Assembly (NCBI GenBank): GCA_030248135.1
Contig: JASANC010003710.1
Coordinates: 1 to 64,000 of the forward strand
Length of the DNA: 64,000 bases
From: Theristus sp. LFF4_11
Lineage: Eukaryota > Nematoda > Chromadorea > Monhysterida > Xyalidae
Direction: 5' to 3'
Shown piece by piece: positions 32,301-42,450 of the stretch. The notes beneath the pieces were generated by a model, which did no database searches, was not told where the DNA came from, and worked only from the letters and a program-made list of their open reading frames with translations. Position 1 is the first letter of the stretch. Each line of letters opens with the position of its first letter. Both the position numbers and the translations under genes were made by a program.

Positions 32301-33632
32301 CTTCATAGATGCACAAACCAAGCAGAGTGCTCATGAAGCGCAGAACAACGCTGTCAAAGTTGAAGAATACACACAGACTCATTCACTTGACAGATACTTG
32401 CTTAACACATCTGGTGAGGCTTTCAATGCGTCCGCCTCGCACATCCAGTGCAAGCTGTGCAAAGAACACCACTTACCGGCGTAAAGTTGACGCTTTCCGT
32501 GTGACGCAGGAAATGACAAACATATGAAATCCCAGGGCGATTCGCAGCACAAACAACACAGCACCAAATGGGAGATAAACGCAAAATGCTAATCGACCGA
32601 GAAACGAATCGGGCAGTCTGAAAAACTTTTCGAATTAATACAACTTTCTGGTAAATTGCTCAGATTCAAACAGACGGACAGTCAACTGTGGTTGTTAAAC
32701 AAAAATGAAAGTTTAAAAAACCAAATAAAAAACAAAAATGTCGATTTTTTTATAATTCGAAATATTTTTCCCAATATGCTCTGAAAATGTCATTTTGGCA
32801 CAATTTTTAAACAGTTAAACAATATTTTTGCATTACATTGTGAAACCGTCTGCGCAGGTCTAAAAATCTACATTTTGGACCGTTTTATCGGTTATTTTTA
32901 TGTCTTGACATTTTTTGGAATAAAGTTTTTGAGCGTGGCAAAGCTTGACTGAACATTTCCGGTGCAGCGGTAAGGTGACGACATCACTTCTCATTATGAA
33001 TTCTGAGGGTCCTGAGGCCACGCCACGGTGTACCGTCTGCAAGCGCTACTTTGTTTAGTTACAGTTTCATGTCGTGTCCTGCTCGTGACGCATACCTAGT
33101 TGTTTTAGTTCGGAGGGGTTGGGGGTGTAAGTGGTGTGAGAGGGATAATTAGACGCGTTTGAGGGTCATATCGCAAGAACAGGCGTGATGATGGTTTGGA
33201 AAAGAGGCAAATGGGATCACCAAAACAAAATCTAAAAATGCCGCCATATGTTGGTAATTGGTCATTCGGAACTTAGGCGTTTGCACAATCAAATGTGGTT
33301 CTTCTACTAACTCTGTTGTGGTTTCCCAATTTCTTGAAAACAAAATTTTAAAAATGGCGATTTTTGTTTTGGCAACTTTCCCAACTTTAGCAAATAGAAA
33401 GGGAACAAAGCAACTTTCCCAACTCTAGCAAATAGCAACACTGCTACACAGACAAAAGTCAACTGTTTTTGGTTTGTGATGTGAGCAAAAAAAATTTTTT
33501 TTTCAAGAAACCAACAACAAAATTAAAAAAACAAAGAAGAAAGAACAAAACTTACCGTCTGTTGTTCAGCAGCTTTTCGATTGAAATGACTTTTGACGCT
33601 TTGTCCACGTCGTTTGGTTGAGAATTGCTCAT
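29338..33632 (-). CDS. AUP1: AUP1-like ER/lipid droplet acyltransferase-CUE protein
   Basis: Ancient ubiquitous protein 1: a monotopic ER and lipid-droplet protein linking ER-associated degradation to ubiquitin conjugation. Nine exons on the minus strand: 33,632-33,556; 32,617-32,477; 32,350-32,206; 31,299-31,188; 30,468-30,314; 30,194-30,121; 29,932-29,767; 29,646-29,571; 29,447-29,338 (1,056 nt, 351 aa). Exon 2 encodes the membrane hairpin (LAFCVYLPFGAVLFVLRIAL). Exon 3 has the acyltransferase HX4D motif (NHVSVLD). Exon 5 carries FPEGALTNGQYGLLKFSSWP, a close match to vertebrate AUP1. Exons 6-7 match LFVPF and RVQQ segments. Exon 9 encodes the first two helices of a CUE domain (VKEAFPNVSFHAIRNDIG) and ends at a TAG inside the expected third helix. 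The human protein is about 410 aa, so the G2BR tail seems absent or on unfound exons. Introns contain two MITEs. Confidence 0.85.
31346..31525. repeat. MITE family G, copy 3, in AUP1 intron
   Basis: Left end GCCACTCAATCGGG and right end GCGCGCATCGAGTCTCC are inverted. The interior shares GAAAGGAAACTA, CCTATTTAGGCG and CTCCCGCGTCATGC with the copies at 2,847 and 26,285. Non-coding. Confidence 0.55.
32023..32185. repeat. Palindromic MITE in AUP1 intron
   Basis: Left end CAGTCAAACTCCATAACATA and right end, inverted, CAGTGCAACTCGATAACATA. Both continue into CAACTAGCTGATTGGTTG. A TA precedes the left end; the right-hand TA has changed to CA. The element abuts the exon ending at 32,206, leaving only about 20 bp of intron between donor and element. 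Confidence 0.75.
32689..33385 (+). mobile_element. Diverged hAT-1 copy
   Basis: Starts GTGGTTGTTAAACAAAAATG and ends TTTTTGTTTTGGCAAC, with family landmarks AATATGCTCTGAAAATG, TTTTTGAGCGTGGCAAAGCT and ATCACCAAAACAAAATCTAA in order. It is clearly diverged from 40,789-41,489 and lies in the first intron of AUP1. Confidence 0.65.
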
Positions 33633-33689
33633 TGTGCCTTTCGTACTCTATTTCAATTTTATAAACAGGAATCCCCCGACTAGCGGTAG

Positions 33690-35440
33690 GGTTGGTTCCT
33701 GAACAAAAGTTAAAATCAAAAAGTGATCAAAAAAAGAAAAATGCCAATTAAAAAAATTATAAAAAAAATTTGGCCTTTAACAAAACCACGGAGGCAACAC
33801 GGAACACGGAGGCTGCACGCTTAACAAAACCACGGAGGCAACACGGAGGCTGCGTGCAGCTAAAGTGACCCATATTTTATATGCACACAACACGCTGCGC
33901 ACCTTTAACAAAACCACGGAACACGGAGGCACGCGGATTTGGGGAGATTTGGGGACAGGACAAATCCGTCCCCGTCCAAAAAAATTATGTTTTTGTCAAA
34001 TAAATAAATAAATAAATAAATAAAAGCGCAATAAAGCAAAGCAAAGCTAAATGTCAAAACTAGACTTCAAGGATTACGGTAGCTCTCCAATGGGTCTCGA
34101 CACGATTTTTTAAACACGTCCCTGATTGCCAGCAAAAGCTACTCTTTTGGTGGACACCGTTCATATGATTGCAACAAACAGTCTCATGTTTGAAGTTCGG
34201 GCACACGGGTTACGGTAGCGGTAGTTTGGGTCTTGACACGAAGTTGCTGAAAACTACTTTGTTTCTTGCGAATAACAGTTGAAACCTTTTAGAAACATGC
34301 CGCATTATCACAGAACGTCAAAAATCGGATTTTAAGGAGTACGGTAACTCTGCTGTGGGTCTCGACACGATTTTTTTAAAACGTTCTTTTATTGCCAAGA
34401 ACAGTTACTAGAATGGTGGATACCGTTCACATGATTGCATGAAACAGTCATATGTCTGAAGTAAAGTCCCACGGGTTACGGTAGCTGTAGTTCGGTCTTG
34501 ACACGAAGTTGCTGAAAACTCCTTTGTTTCTTGTGAATAACAGTTGTTTCTTGCAATCATGTGTACGGTGTTCACCAATTTTAGTATTTTCCTGGCAATA
34601 AAAGGCTGTTTTATATTAAAAAAATCGCGTCGAGACCCACACAGCAGAGTTACCGTATTCTTTGAACTCACGTTTTGACATTCTGTGAAAACGCTGCGTG
34701 TTTCTAATTGGTTTCAACTGTTATTCGCAAGAAACAAAGTAGTTTTCAGCATCATCGTGTCAAGACCCAAAACTACCGCTACCGTAACCCGTGTGCCCGA
34801 ACTTCAAACATAGGACTGTTTGTTGCAATCATATGAACGGTGTCCACCAATAGAGTAGCTTTTGCTGGCAATCAGGGACGTTTTTAAAAAATCGTGTCGA
34901 GACCCATTGGAGAGCTACCGTAATCCTTGAAGACTAGGTTTGACATTTAGCTTTGCTTTGCTTTATTGCGCCTTTATTTATTTATTTGTTTATTTAACAA
35001 AAACGTATTTTTTTTTGGAGGAAGACGGATTTGTCCTGTCCCCAAATCTCCCCAAATCCGCGTGCCTCCGTGTTCCGTGGTTTTGTTAAAGGTGCGCAGC
35101 GTGTTGTGTGCATGTAAAATATGGGTCACTTTAGCTGCACGCAGCCTCCGTGTTGCCTCCGTGGTTTTGTTAAGCGTGCAGCCTCCGTGTTCCGTGTTGC
35201 CTCCGTGGTTTTGTTAAAGGCCAAAAAATTTCTCTGACCTCTAATATGCTCTGAAAACCTCAATTTTGGGTTTGGCACAATTTTTCGAAAGTTCAACAAT
35301 TTTTTTTGATATTATTAACTCGTAAAACCGTCAGCAGTCGATTTTGGACCGTTTTACCGACTGATTTTAGGCTTCGACAACATCTGCGATGAAGTTTTTG
35401 AGCGTCCCAAAGCTTGGCTTTACGAGTTCGTTTCGGTTCG
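33690..35440 (+). mobile_element. hAT-1 copy split by palindrome FB2
   Basis: The left piece starts TAGGGTTGGTTCCTGAAC (33,689) and stops at AAAAAATTT (33,771). The right piece resumes at 35,223 and runs through AATATGCTCTGAAAACC and AACATCTGCGATGAAGTTTT to about 35,425, where similarity ends. The far end is missing, so it is truncated. Confidence 0.65.
33772..35222. mobile_element. Foldback element FB2, 1.45-kb near-complete palindrome
   Basis: Ends GGCCTTTAAC and GTTAAAGGCC, flanked by a 9-bp duplication AAAAAATTT (33,763-33,771 and 35,223-35,231). The two halves are reverse complements almost to the centre (about 34,500-34,560). Each half contains repeated modules: AACAAAACCACGGAGGCAAC and two diverged copies of a block with TACGGTAGCTCTCCAATGGG / TACGGTAACTCTGCTGTGGG. 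9-bp duplications are typical of foldback elements. Non-coding. Confidence 0.8.
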
Positions 35441-36145
35441 ATTCGTGAAAATAAAAGTGAAAATCCCAAATTTTTTTAATTTTTTTAAATTTTTTTATTA
35501 ATTTTTTTTCCAAAATGCCGGAGGGAAATCTGATGGTCGACAAAAATAATTCGAACCGCGCTGACGCGCTCAGTTCGAATATTGCACATTTAGAACTAAA
35601 TAAGGTTGCAAAGAATTTTTTTCCATCAAAATTGTACTTTCATCTGAAAATGGCGTTCAAGACACTTTCCACTGCTGCTTTTGTTTTGTTTCAGTTCACA
35701 CGCAAAAATTAAGCGACGACGTCGTCGTCGTCATCAAACAAAAAATACATTTTGTTTGAGCTGTTGATTTAAAGAATTCTGAATTTTGCAGTCTCTAACG
35801 TTTTCAGTTTATTTTTAGCGTGAAAAGGGTGCTTTAAATTCACACTCATTCAAAAGAAACACGTTTCAATAGAATCCAGATTCACGAAAAAAGAAGGGTG
35901 CGGAGTGGGAGCAGCCTCCCCTCGGCCGACCACTCAGCTGATTCCACATTTTATTGAGTTCGACTATACAACTCACAAATCATGAACAAGATTTTTCCAC
36001 TAAAACTCACTGTTTGCCCACGCAAAATAAAGGCACACAGAAAATATTCATATTCAGGAAAAAGAAAAAAATTCTTTTTTGAACCTGATGTTCAGGTAAC
36101 CAATCAGCTAATACTACAAAATATCAAGGACGACTATAGACTGGG
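35441..36145. other. Repeat-derived sequence, no gene
   Basis: Contains a 65-residue frame at 35,515-35,712 with no recognised relative apart from a similar repeat at 16,814, and a decayed palindromic MITE end (TTGAGTTCGACTATA near 35,955; AACCAATCAGCTAATA near 36,098). Confidence 0.4.
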
Positions 36146-36149
36146 TGAA

Positions 36150-36285
36150 TATTAAAAAAACCATGGTGTATAAAAACACCATGAGATAACAAAACCATAT
36201 GTATATTTTAACCACCAAAATCCTGGAAACCAAAAAGCTAAATAAACCATGGTGTAAAAAAAAACCATGGTTTTTTAAAAAGCTG
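36150..36285 (+). repeat. ACCATGGTGT motif cluster, left
   Basis: Repeated AAACCATGGTGTA and AACACCATGAGAT blocks with AAACCATATGTAT. The inverse set of motifs (CACCATGGTGTTTTT, ATACATATGGTGT, GATATCGCATGGTG) lies at 39,405-39,525, so the two clusters may be the ends of one 3.4-kb element. Confidence 0.5.
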
Positions 36286-36300
36286 TATTCGACGTTTAAA

Positions 36301-36574
36301 GGCTGCCAGCAGCGAGGTTTGGCGCTAATTGTGATCTGTGAGGAAGACAAGAGTCACTCCTCTCCTCTCTTTCATCCACCACCAACACACAACACTAGCA
36401 GGACGTTTTTATTGCAGCGGCCATGTCGCACACAAAGGCTGCCAGCAGTGAAATATAGCGCTAATTGTGGTCTGTGTGGGGAAGACCAAGAGTCACTCCT
36501 TTCCTCTCTTTCTTCCACCATCAACACACAGCGCCAGCAAGATGCTTTAATTGCAGCGGCCATGTCGCACACAG
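36301..36574 (+). repeat. Two tandem copies of a 137-bp unit
   Basis: Unit 1 (36,301-36,436) and unit 2 (36,437-36,574) both start GGCTGCCAGCAG and end CGGCCATGTCGCACACA. They share GAGTCACTCCT and TTTCCACCA-type segments with about 15 percent difference. A fragment of a third copy may lie at 36,675. Non-coding as far as can be seen. Confidence 0.75.
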
Positions 36575-37856
36575 AGCACTTCTGCACGTTGATTGGTTAA
36601 AAACCAGAATGCGCGCGACGGAGTTTGCTTCATTTATGTTTACCAAATGAATGAATATTGAAAAAGAAAGTCAGTTGCAGCGGCATGTCTCACACCGATC
36701 GCAGAAGCCAAAAGACGTTGCCGCGCCGCCGGAATTGCTCGCATGCTGTGACGCGCTATTGTATGTTTATTTGTTTGAACTGAATCCTCTAAAAACGGCA
36801 TGGCATTTTTCAAATTGTGTTGAAGTTGGAATCCAACTAGTCGCAATTAGCGCGCGCGCGTGCAGATGGGTGGCTGCATAGTGAGTACAAGCTTGCCAGA
36901 TGGGAGGAACTGGCACCCAACCATCTGAAGATCCGGAAGTTGTGGCCCGGATAGGCTGCGCTTGGGGAACGGCCGCTCTTTGATTGTTTTATTTTAGGTT
37001 CCCCAAGAGCAGTATCCCTCAGACGGGCCCGCACGACTGTTTTTTGCGGTTTTTTCTGAGGCCCGTCTGGGATGACAGCAGGGATGTATTTTTTATTCCA
37101 GACTGCTGTGGTGAAGTGATAGAAAATTTATTGTTCGTCCAGTTGATCAAACACGCATTATGTGGCGATCAACGCTAAAATTTCGGCCCTGTCCCGCCCG
37201 TAGATTGATCTCACACGGTTTTTGTGTGGATCACGCGCTTTTTTCTCTGAAATGCGCTGCATGACTCGTAATATATGCGCCTGCGATAGTTTTTTTGCGA
37301 TAGCATTTCTATTTCTTTGTAGAAGCACGCATTTTTCAAAGAGTATAAGCACGCATTTATTTCGAAACGGAAAAGCTGTCAAGTCTGAGTGAATCAACAA
37401 ATCGAGAAATAAATAGTCACCGCTTTTTGAAAGTGTAAATTCAAATCATCAATCAAATCAAATCAAAGCACAATAGAAAAAAACCAAACAACAATCAAAT
37501 TCACCGATTTTTTTAAATTTGTGAACCAAATATGAATACGCAAAGGTGTGATCAGCTGAAAGCTGTATGGCCACGCGAACTGCAAGTGAATCATCAGAAA
37601 AGCAAAACAAAGTCACCGATTTTTGAAAATGAACTCAAATTAATATAAATTTGAACAGTAATAAATTAATAACCTGTATCACCAACAATAAATAATTGTA
37701 ATAATTTATACAAATGTTTTAGGAATTTTGCATTAGCAGATACAGATGCATTACAGAGAGCGGTACAGACGTTTGCCAGGCGCCGCCGCTGCGATGTGGT
37801 AGGTGGGTATTTGATCACCGGCACCCTCAACAACGTACTCGACAACAAACGCTTCG
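36575..37856. other. No gene recognised
   Basis: Short open frames on both strands lack family resemblance. A local inverted pair CTCAGACGGGCC / GGCCCGTCTGGGAT lies near 37,018 and 37,060. Confidence 0.4.
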
Positions 37857-38330
37857 ACTTCTTCGTTTTCTGCTGCAATAGTTCAACTTTTTTGTTTCTG
37901 CCGGAAATTTTCTGTTTTTTTATGTTTTGAAAATCGGAAAGGCCTACAATCTCGCCACCCACCTTCAACCAGTCGCTGAACTCGTGCTGCTAGCGGTTCC
38001 AGTGTGCTGTTGTTGCTTTCGTTGACACGCAGCTCATCCTGGTTTGCCACCTCCATTACTTCATTGGTCTGCCGCTGTCCCTCGACTTGGTTGTTTTCTG
38101 CTGTAAGAGTTCAACTTTTTTTGTTTCTGCTAGAAAAATTCTGTTGTCTAAGTATTTCTATTGTCTAAGTTTTGAAAATCGGGAAAACCTAAAATCTCGC
38201 CACCCACTTTCAACCAAGCGCTGAACTCGTGCTGCCAGCGGTTCCAGTGTGCTGTTGTTGCTTTCGTTGACACGCCGCTCATCCTGGTTTGCCACCTCCA
38301 CCTCCATTGGCACCTCAATTGTTTCCATTG
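37857..38330 (-). repeat. Two tandem copies of a 235-bp unit with shared frame
   Basis: Units start near 37,862 and 38,097 (TTCTGCTG-AA-AGTTCAACTT) and both contain, on the minus strand, an open frame with NESNNSTLEPLAARVQRLVE followed by GWRD. An ATG frame covers 38,385-38,158 in the second unit. The frame is conserved between units with mainly conservative changes (GGWRDCRPFRF versus SGWRDFRFSRF), hinting at a former exon, but no family is recognised. Confidence 0.5.
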
Positions 38331-38393
38331 CTTCGTCAACAGGAATCTCGTTGCGTTCCTCAGTTTGCGCCGCATCTGCAAACATTTATCACT

Positions 38394-38628
38394 TTATTTT
38401 AGTGTGAAAATAAAAAGTTATTTGTTGAGTTGTACATGTCTGTGTAGCCTGGAAGTTGGCCTTTAAAACGATACCAACCACAACTAATAGCGTTCCATAT
38501 TGAAGGAGAAAACCCAGGTAACAGTATTGTTGTGCTGAAAGTTGGCTGCAACTGTGACCGGCGAAAATCTGTCACCCCGCCTTTCTCGCGTTATACGCAA
38601 TGCCTGGGACTGCGGTTAGGTGCGTTCG
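38394..38628 (+). repeat. Direct repeat R, copy 1
   Basis: The first 119 bp, from TTATTTTAGTGTGAAAATAA to TTGAAGGAGAAAA, are identical to 38,947-39,065. The remaining part, to GGTGCGTTC, is only roughly similar to the rest of copy 2. Confidence 0.8.
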
Positions 38629-38946
38629 AAAGTGCAACTGATGGACATTAACATGATGCAAAAAAACCTAGTGACTTTAAAAGTTCTCACAAAAAGTTGA
38701 GATGATCTAAAAATATGACATGTATTTCACTTTTAACTTTTGTAGTTTTTTGCAAATTTTTCTTTCACAAGGCCTAGCATCTTCGTTCCTCAACCGTTTT
38801 TGCTCATCGATAGCTCATTGTGTCCCGGTCCGCAAGCACTTCGTTGTCGTGCACACCCCAGCAAGTGTAAATGTTGTGTCTATGGAAAAAAATGGATTAT
38901 TGCGTTTGCAACCACTGCGTGCGTGCGTGAATTTTTTTATGACCCC

Positions 38947-39179
38947 TTATTTTAGTGTGAAAATAAAAAGTTATTTGTTGAGTTGTACATGTCTGTGTAG
39001 CCTGGAAGTTGGCCTTTAAAACGATACCAACCACAACTAATAGCGTTCCATATTGAAGGAGAAAATTTGGGAAACCTTGCTGCGCTATTGAAATTTTGCT
39101 GAAATTGTGACCGTCGTAATCTGTCACACCCACTTTCTCACGCTATACACAGTGCCTTGCGCTGCGGTTTGGTGCGTTC
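38947..39179 (+). repeat. Direct repeat R, copy 2
   Basis: Partner of 38,394-38,628, 553 bp downstream. Identity is complete for 119 bp and drops abruptly after GAGAAAA, while order and the end motif GTGCGTTC are kept. Confidence 0.8.
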
Positions 39180-39404
39180 AGGAGCCCATAAAATGAGTTC
39201 GCTTGTTTCAATGGCAGTTTTAATTGTTAACAACAGTCATGTCGGTTTTTAACAGCAGCATACACCAAACACGTGGTCAGAAACCAATTAAACGATAATA
39301 ACCACATTCACTTAGTCATTTCGTCTTGTTTTCATTAAATTTAATTCGATTTTTACTCAAACATGTTGTTTTCTGTGATTTTGTGTAGAATTAATAATTG
39401 TGGT

Positions 39405-39525
39405 GTTTTTATGTGTATGGTGTTTTTAGCATTTCCTATTTTGAAAAAAACCATGGTGTTTTTATACATATGGTGTGGATATCGCATGGTGTTTTTTTTA
39501 CACCATGGTGTTTTTTTACGCAACC
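39405..39525 (-). repeat. CACCATGGTG motif cluster, right
   Basis: Dense GGTGTTTTTA / CACCATGGTG repeats, inverse of the cluster at 36,150-36,285. The 10-mer CACCATGGTG is itself a palindrome. Confidence 0.5.
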
Positions 39526-39752
39526 GGAGAGGGTTGGAGAGTAGACCCCCCCCCAAAATTTTCTGCACACCCTAATTTTTTTTTCGAAAATCATGATTTT
39601 TTGTCTATAAAGTCTATAATATAAGCTGAATATATGATAACTTGACCATCTTCATTGTAATTTCAAAGATTTTGCAGCTAAATTTAGCGTTTTTCCTTTA
39701 AATTTTAAGCGAAAAAATTTCATGGGGGGGGTGGGGGGGTGGGCCCCCCCAC

Positions 39753-39917
39753 AGAAAATTTTGAAAAAATGCACCCCCCCCATGGGACCCCCCTGGGGGG
39801 GGGGTCCCACGACCCACGTTACCATAGGTTGGACCCCCCCTCACTTTTTGGTCGGCACCCCCCCACGGCACCATACCCCCCCCTTCGAAAATTTGTTTGG
39901 GCCCACGGTACTGATCC
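39753..39917 (+). repeat. C-rich dispersed module, copy 2
   Basis: Same block order as 15,449-15,600 and 43,325-43,488: GAAAATTTTGAAAAAATGCA, C-run with CATGGGACCCCC, GGTTGGACCCCCCCTCACTT, CGGCACCCCCCCACGGCACC and GGGCCCACGGTACTG. Confidence 0.75.
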
Positions 39918-40421
39918 GGTACCAATTGAAATTTTCAACTGTTTTAGCATTCAATTCAATTTGTTTCTGATTTGTTTTCCATTTTTCTTTGTTTCTCTCA
40001 TTTTATCTGATGTCTGACCTCTGAAACATTTTACCGCAGGTTTTTTCGCGGGAAATATGAAAATAAAAACAACAGACATTTTTCCTCAACTCCAAAAGAG
40101 AACCGAATCAGTCTTCATATTTTTATTTTGTTCTCCTTTTCTTGCTGAGCTGATAATTTTGCAAATTTTCACCGTCTTGGAGCTTTATTCTTCTGGAAAA
40201 TAGTTCAGAAAATAAAAAAAAACATATGGTACACTTGTTTTGCTTTTTTTCAGAATCAGATTACGATTCCCAAAACCAACCAAGTGTCGCAACCCGCAAG
40301 TCGTCGTCGTCTCATATCGTATCATCAACAATCGTATCAACAATCAACCAAAGAAAAATCGAAAACATAACGAATTGAACGCTAAAAACCCGTAAAACAG
40401 CTGAAAATTTCAATTGGTACC
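39918..40421. repeat. Element with 28-bp inverted ends (GGTACCAATTGAAATTTTCA)
   Basis: The left end GGTACCAATTGAAATTTTCA then ACTGTTTTA is matched by the inverse at 40,394-40,421 with few changes. Length 504 bp, non-coding. The right end runs directly into a GGTACCGGATCGACC array. Confidence 0.6.
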
Positions 40422-40556
40422 GGATCGACCGAGTACCGGATCGACCTGGTACCGGATCGACCGCCCTAGAAAATTGCCAGGTACCGGATCGACCGAGTAC
40501 CGGATCGACCGGTACCGGATCGACCGGTACCGGATCGACCGGTACCGGATCGACCT
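40415..40556 (+). repeat. GGTACCGGATCGACC array
   Basis: Seven to eight units of GGTACCGGATCGACC, some extended by GAGTA or interrupted by GCCCTAGAAAATTGCCA. Open frames through it are artefacts of the periodicity. Confidence 0.85.
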
Positions 40557-40788
40557 ACAGCCGTTTGATGGCTTTGATAGAGATAGATTCGAAAATTTTT
40601 GGGGGGGGGGGCCCGGCCGGCCCCCCCAGGCCTTTTCGAAAATCATGATTTTTTGTCTATAAAGTCCATAATATAAGCTGAATATATGATAACTTGACCA
40701 TCTTCATTGTAATTTCAAAGATTTTGCAGCAAAATTTAGCGTTTTTCCTTCAAAATTTAAGCGAAAAAATATCATGGGGGGTGGGGGG

Positions 40789-41489
40789 TAGGGTTGTTAA
40801 ACAAAAATCAAAATTTAAAAAAAAAGTGATTAAAAAAAAACAAAAATGCCGATTTAAAAAAAAAATTCGAAAAATTTTTCTCTAATATGCTCTGAAAACC
40901 TCAATTTTGGCACAATTTTTCGAAAGTTCAACAAAAATTTTCTTTGATATCACCTCGTAAAACCTTTAGCAGTCGATTTTGGACCGTTTTACCGACTGAT
41001 TTCAGGCTTATACAACATCTGCGATGAAGTTTTTGAGCGTCCCAAAGGTTGGCTTACCATTTCCGATGCAGATAAGCTGACGATTCGCCTCGCAATCTAA
41101 ATTGAGCGTCCAAGCTGCTCCGTTTGCAATCGTTACGTTGTCTGGTTGCCGTTTCGTGTCCTGCCGTCGCGACACATCATCAGATTTGATCGAATTTCAA
41201 GCCGGTATGTGTATTTTCACTTGGGCTGGGTACAATAAGTGACGTTTTGGGCGTCAAAACACTAGAAGAGGCATGGTAACGGTTTGGAAAAGGGGTAATT
41301 GAGGTCACCAAAACAAAATCTCCAAAGTTCCGCCATACGGGAGTCATTCCGGAGGCGCTTGCATATCATATGTGGTTCTTCGAACTCTTTGATTGATTTT
41401 GCACAACTTTGATTTTTGAAATTTAAAAAAAAAATTTTTTTCTTAAAAAAAAACAAAAATGACGATTTTTGTTTTTTTTAACAACCCTA
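40789..41489 (+). mobile_element. hAT-1 copy, uninterrupted
   Basis: Starts TAGGGTTGTTAAACAAAAAT and ends TTTTTAACAACCCTA, 701 bp, with all landmarks of the family: CTAATATGCTCTGAAAACC, ACCGACTGATTTCAGGCT, AACATCTGCGATGAAGTTTT, GTCGCGACACATCATCAG and GAGGTCACCAAAACAAAATC. Flanks are both TGGGGGG, so the target duplication is plausible but ambiguous in a G run. No intact transposase, so it is a deletion derivative. Confidence 0.8.
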
Positions 41490-41514
41490 TGGGGGGGGTG
41501 GACCTAGGGTTAGG

Positions 41515-41745
41515 GGGAAAAAAATCCGGATTTTTTTTTAAATTAAAAAAAAAATTTAAAAAAAAAAAATTTTTTTTACAAGTTAGGTTTGTTCGAAGCG
41601 TCTCGTCGAGCTGAGTTCATCTAGACTATTTTCAGAACGATCCGGGAAACTATAAGAGCGAAAATCGTGTTTTATTGAAATTATGTCCATTTCATAGAGG
41701 GAAAGTTGCATTTTCAACAGTAAAACAGGGCAATTTTTCACGTGT
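41515..41745 (+). repeat. Dispersed repeat shared with GGA intron
   Basis: Matches 25,097-25,320 through TTTTCAGAACGATCCGG, AAAATCGTGTTTTATTGAAA and TCCATTTCATAGAGGGAAAG. Preceded by long A/T runs. Confidence 0.55.
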
Positions 41746-41949
41746 ACTTGAATATTGAACCGTTCTTAGTGGTTCCTCTTTAGAAAATTACCAAAATTTG
41801 ACTGTGTTCAAAAATTCCTGTTTGCTGTAGCTAAGTCGGCAACCCCTGTCGACCCGGTCGCCCCCCCCCCCCAAGACACTTACTTTCAGGTTCAACCAGC
41901 TATGCTATCTGCCACATGGCGAGAGCCCACTCTTCAAATCATCGTATCG

Positions 41950-42450
41950 AAAACACGTACCATGATTTCGCGATCACGTTGCGGGCAACTGACAGACGCA
42001 AGTTTAACACGTTAGTTTAGCTCAGCACGCAAGTTTTAACATGTGGCCATGTTATCGGGTATCTGAAAAACGGTCGTGTGATGTGGTATTAACCAACATC
42101 TCCGCTCAAATTGTTTAACAATATATCGCACAACTCCATTGTAGACCTATAACATACGCCAATCAACAAGATATCATGTTCATCTCATGGCCTACCGACT
42201 GAAAAACATGTTCTAAGTTGCAAGAAAACGATTTCTGAAACGATATTTCAATTCAGTTAAGTCATTTCAACGCTAAAAATTGACTCTAGAAGTCATCCAA
42301 ATCGAAAAACATGGATTACGTCGGTCAAAATGACCAAATAATGACATTCACCTAAGCACACAAAGAAGTTGGGAAGAAAATTTGGTTTGAACTTTCAAAA
42401 AATTATGCCATAAATCGAATTTTCAGAGCAAAGTAGAAGAAAAAATTTTC
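41950..42450 (-). mobile_element. Transposon E, copy 2 (uninterrupted)
   Basis: Reads, in reverse complement, the same blocks that are split at 8,580-8,780, 10,173-10,345 and 11,380-11,540. It includes TGACTCTAGAAGTCATCCAA, where copy 1 has the hAT insertion, and AAATTGTTTAACAATATATC, where copy 1 has element M. Confidence 0.75.
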
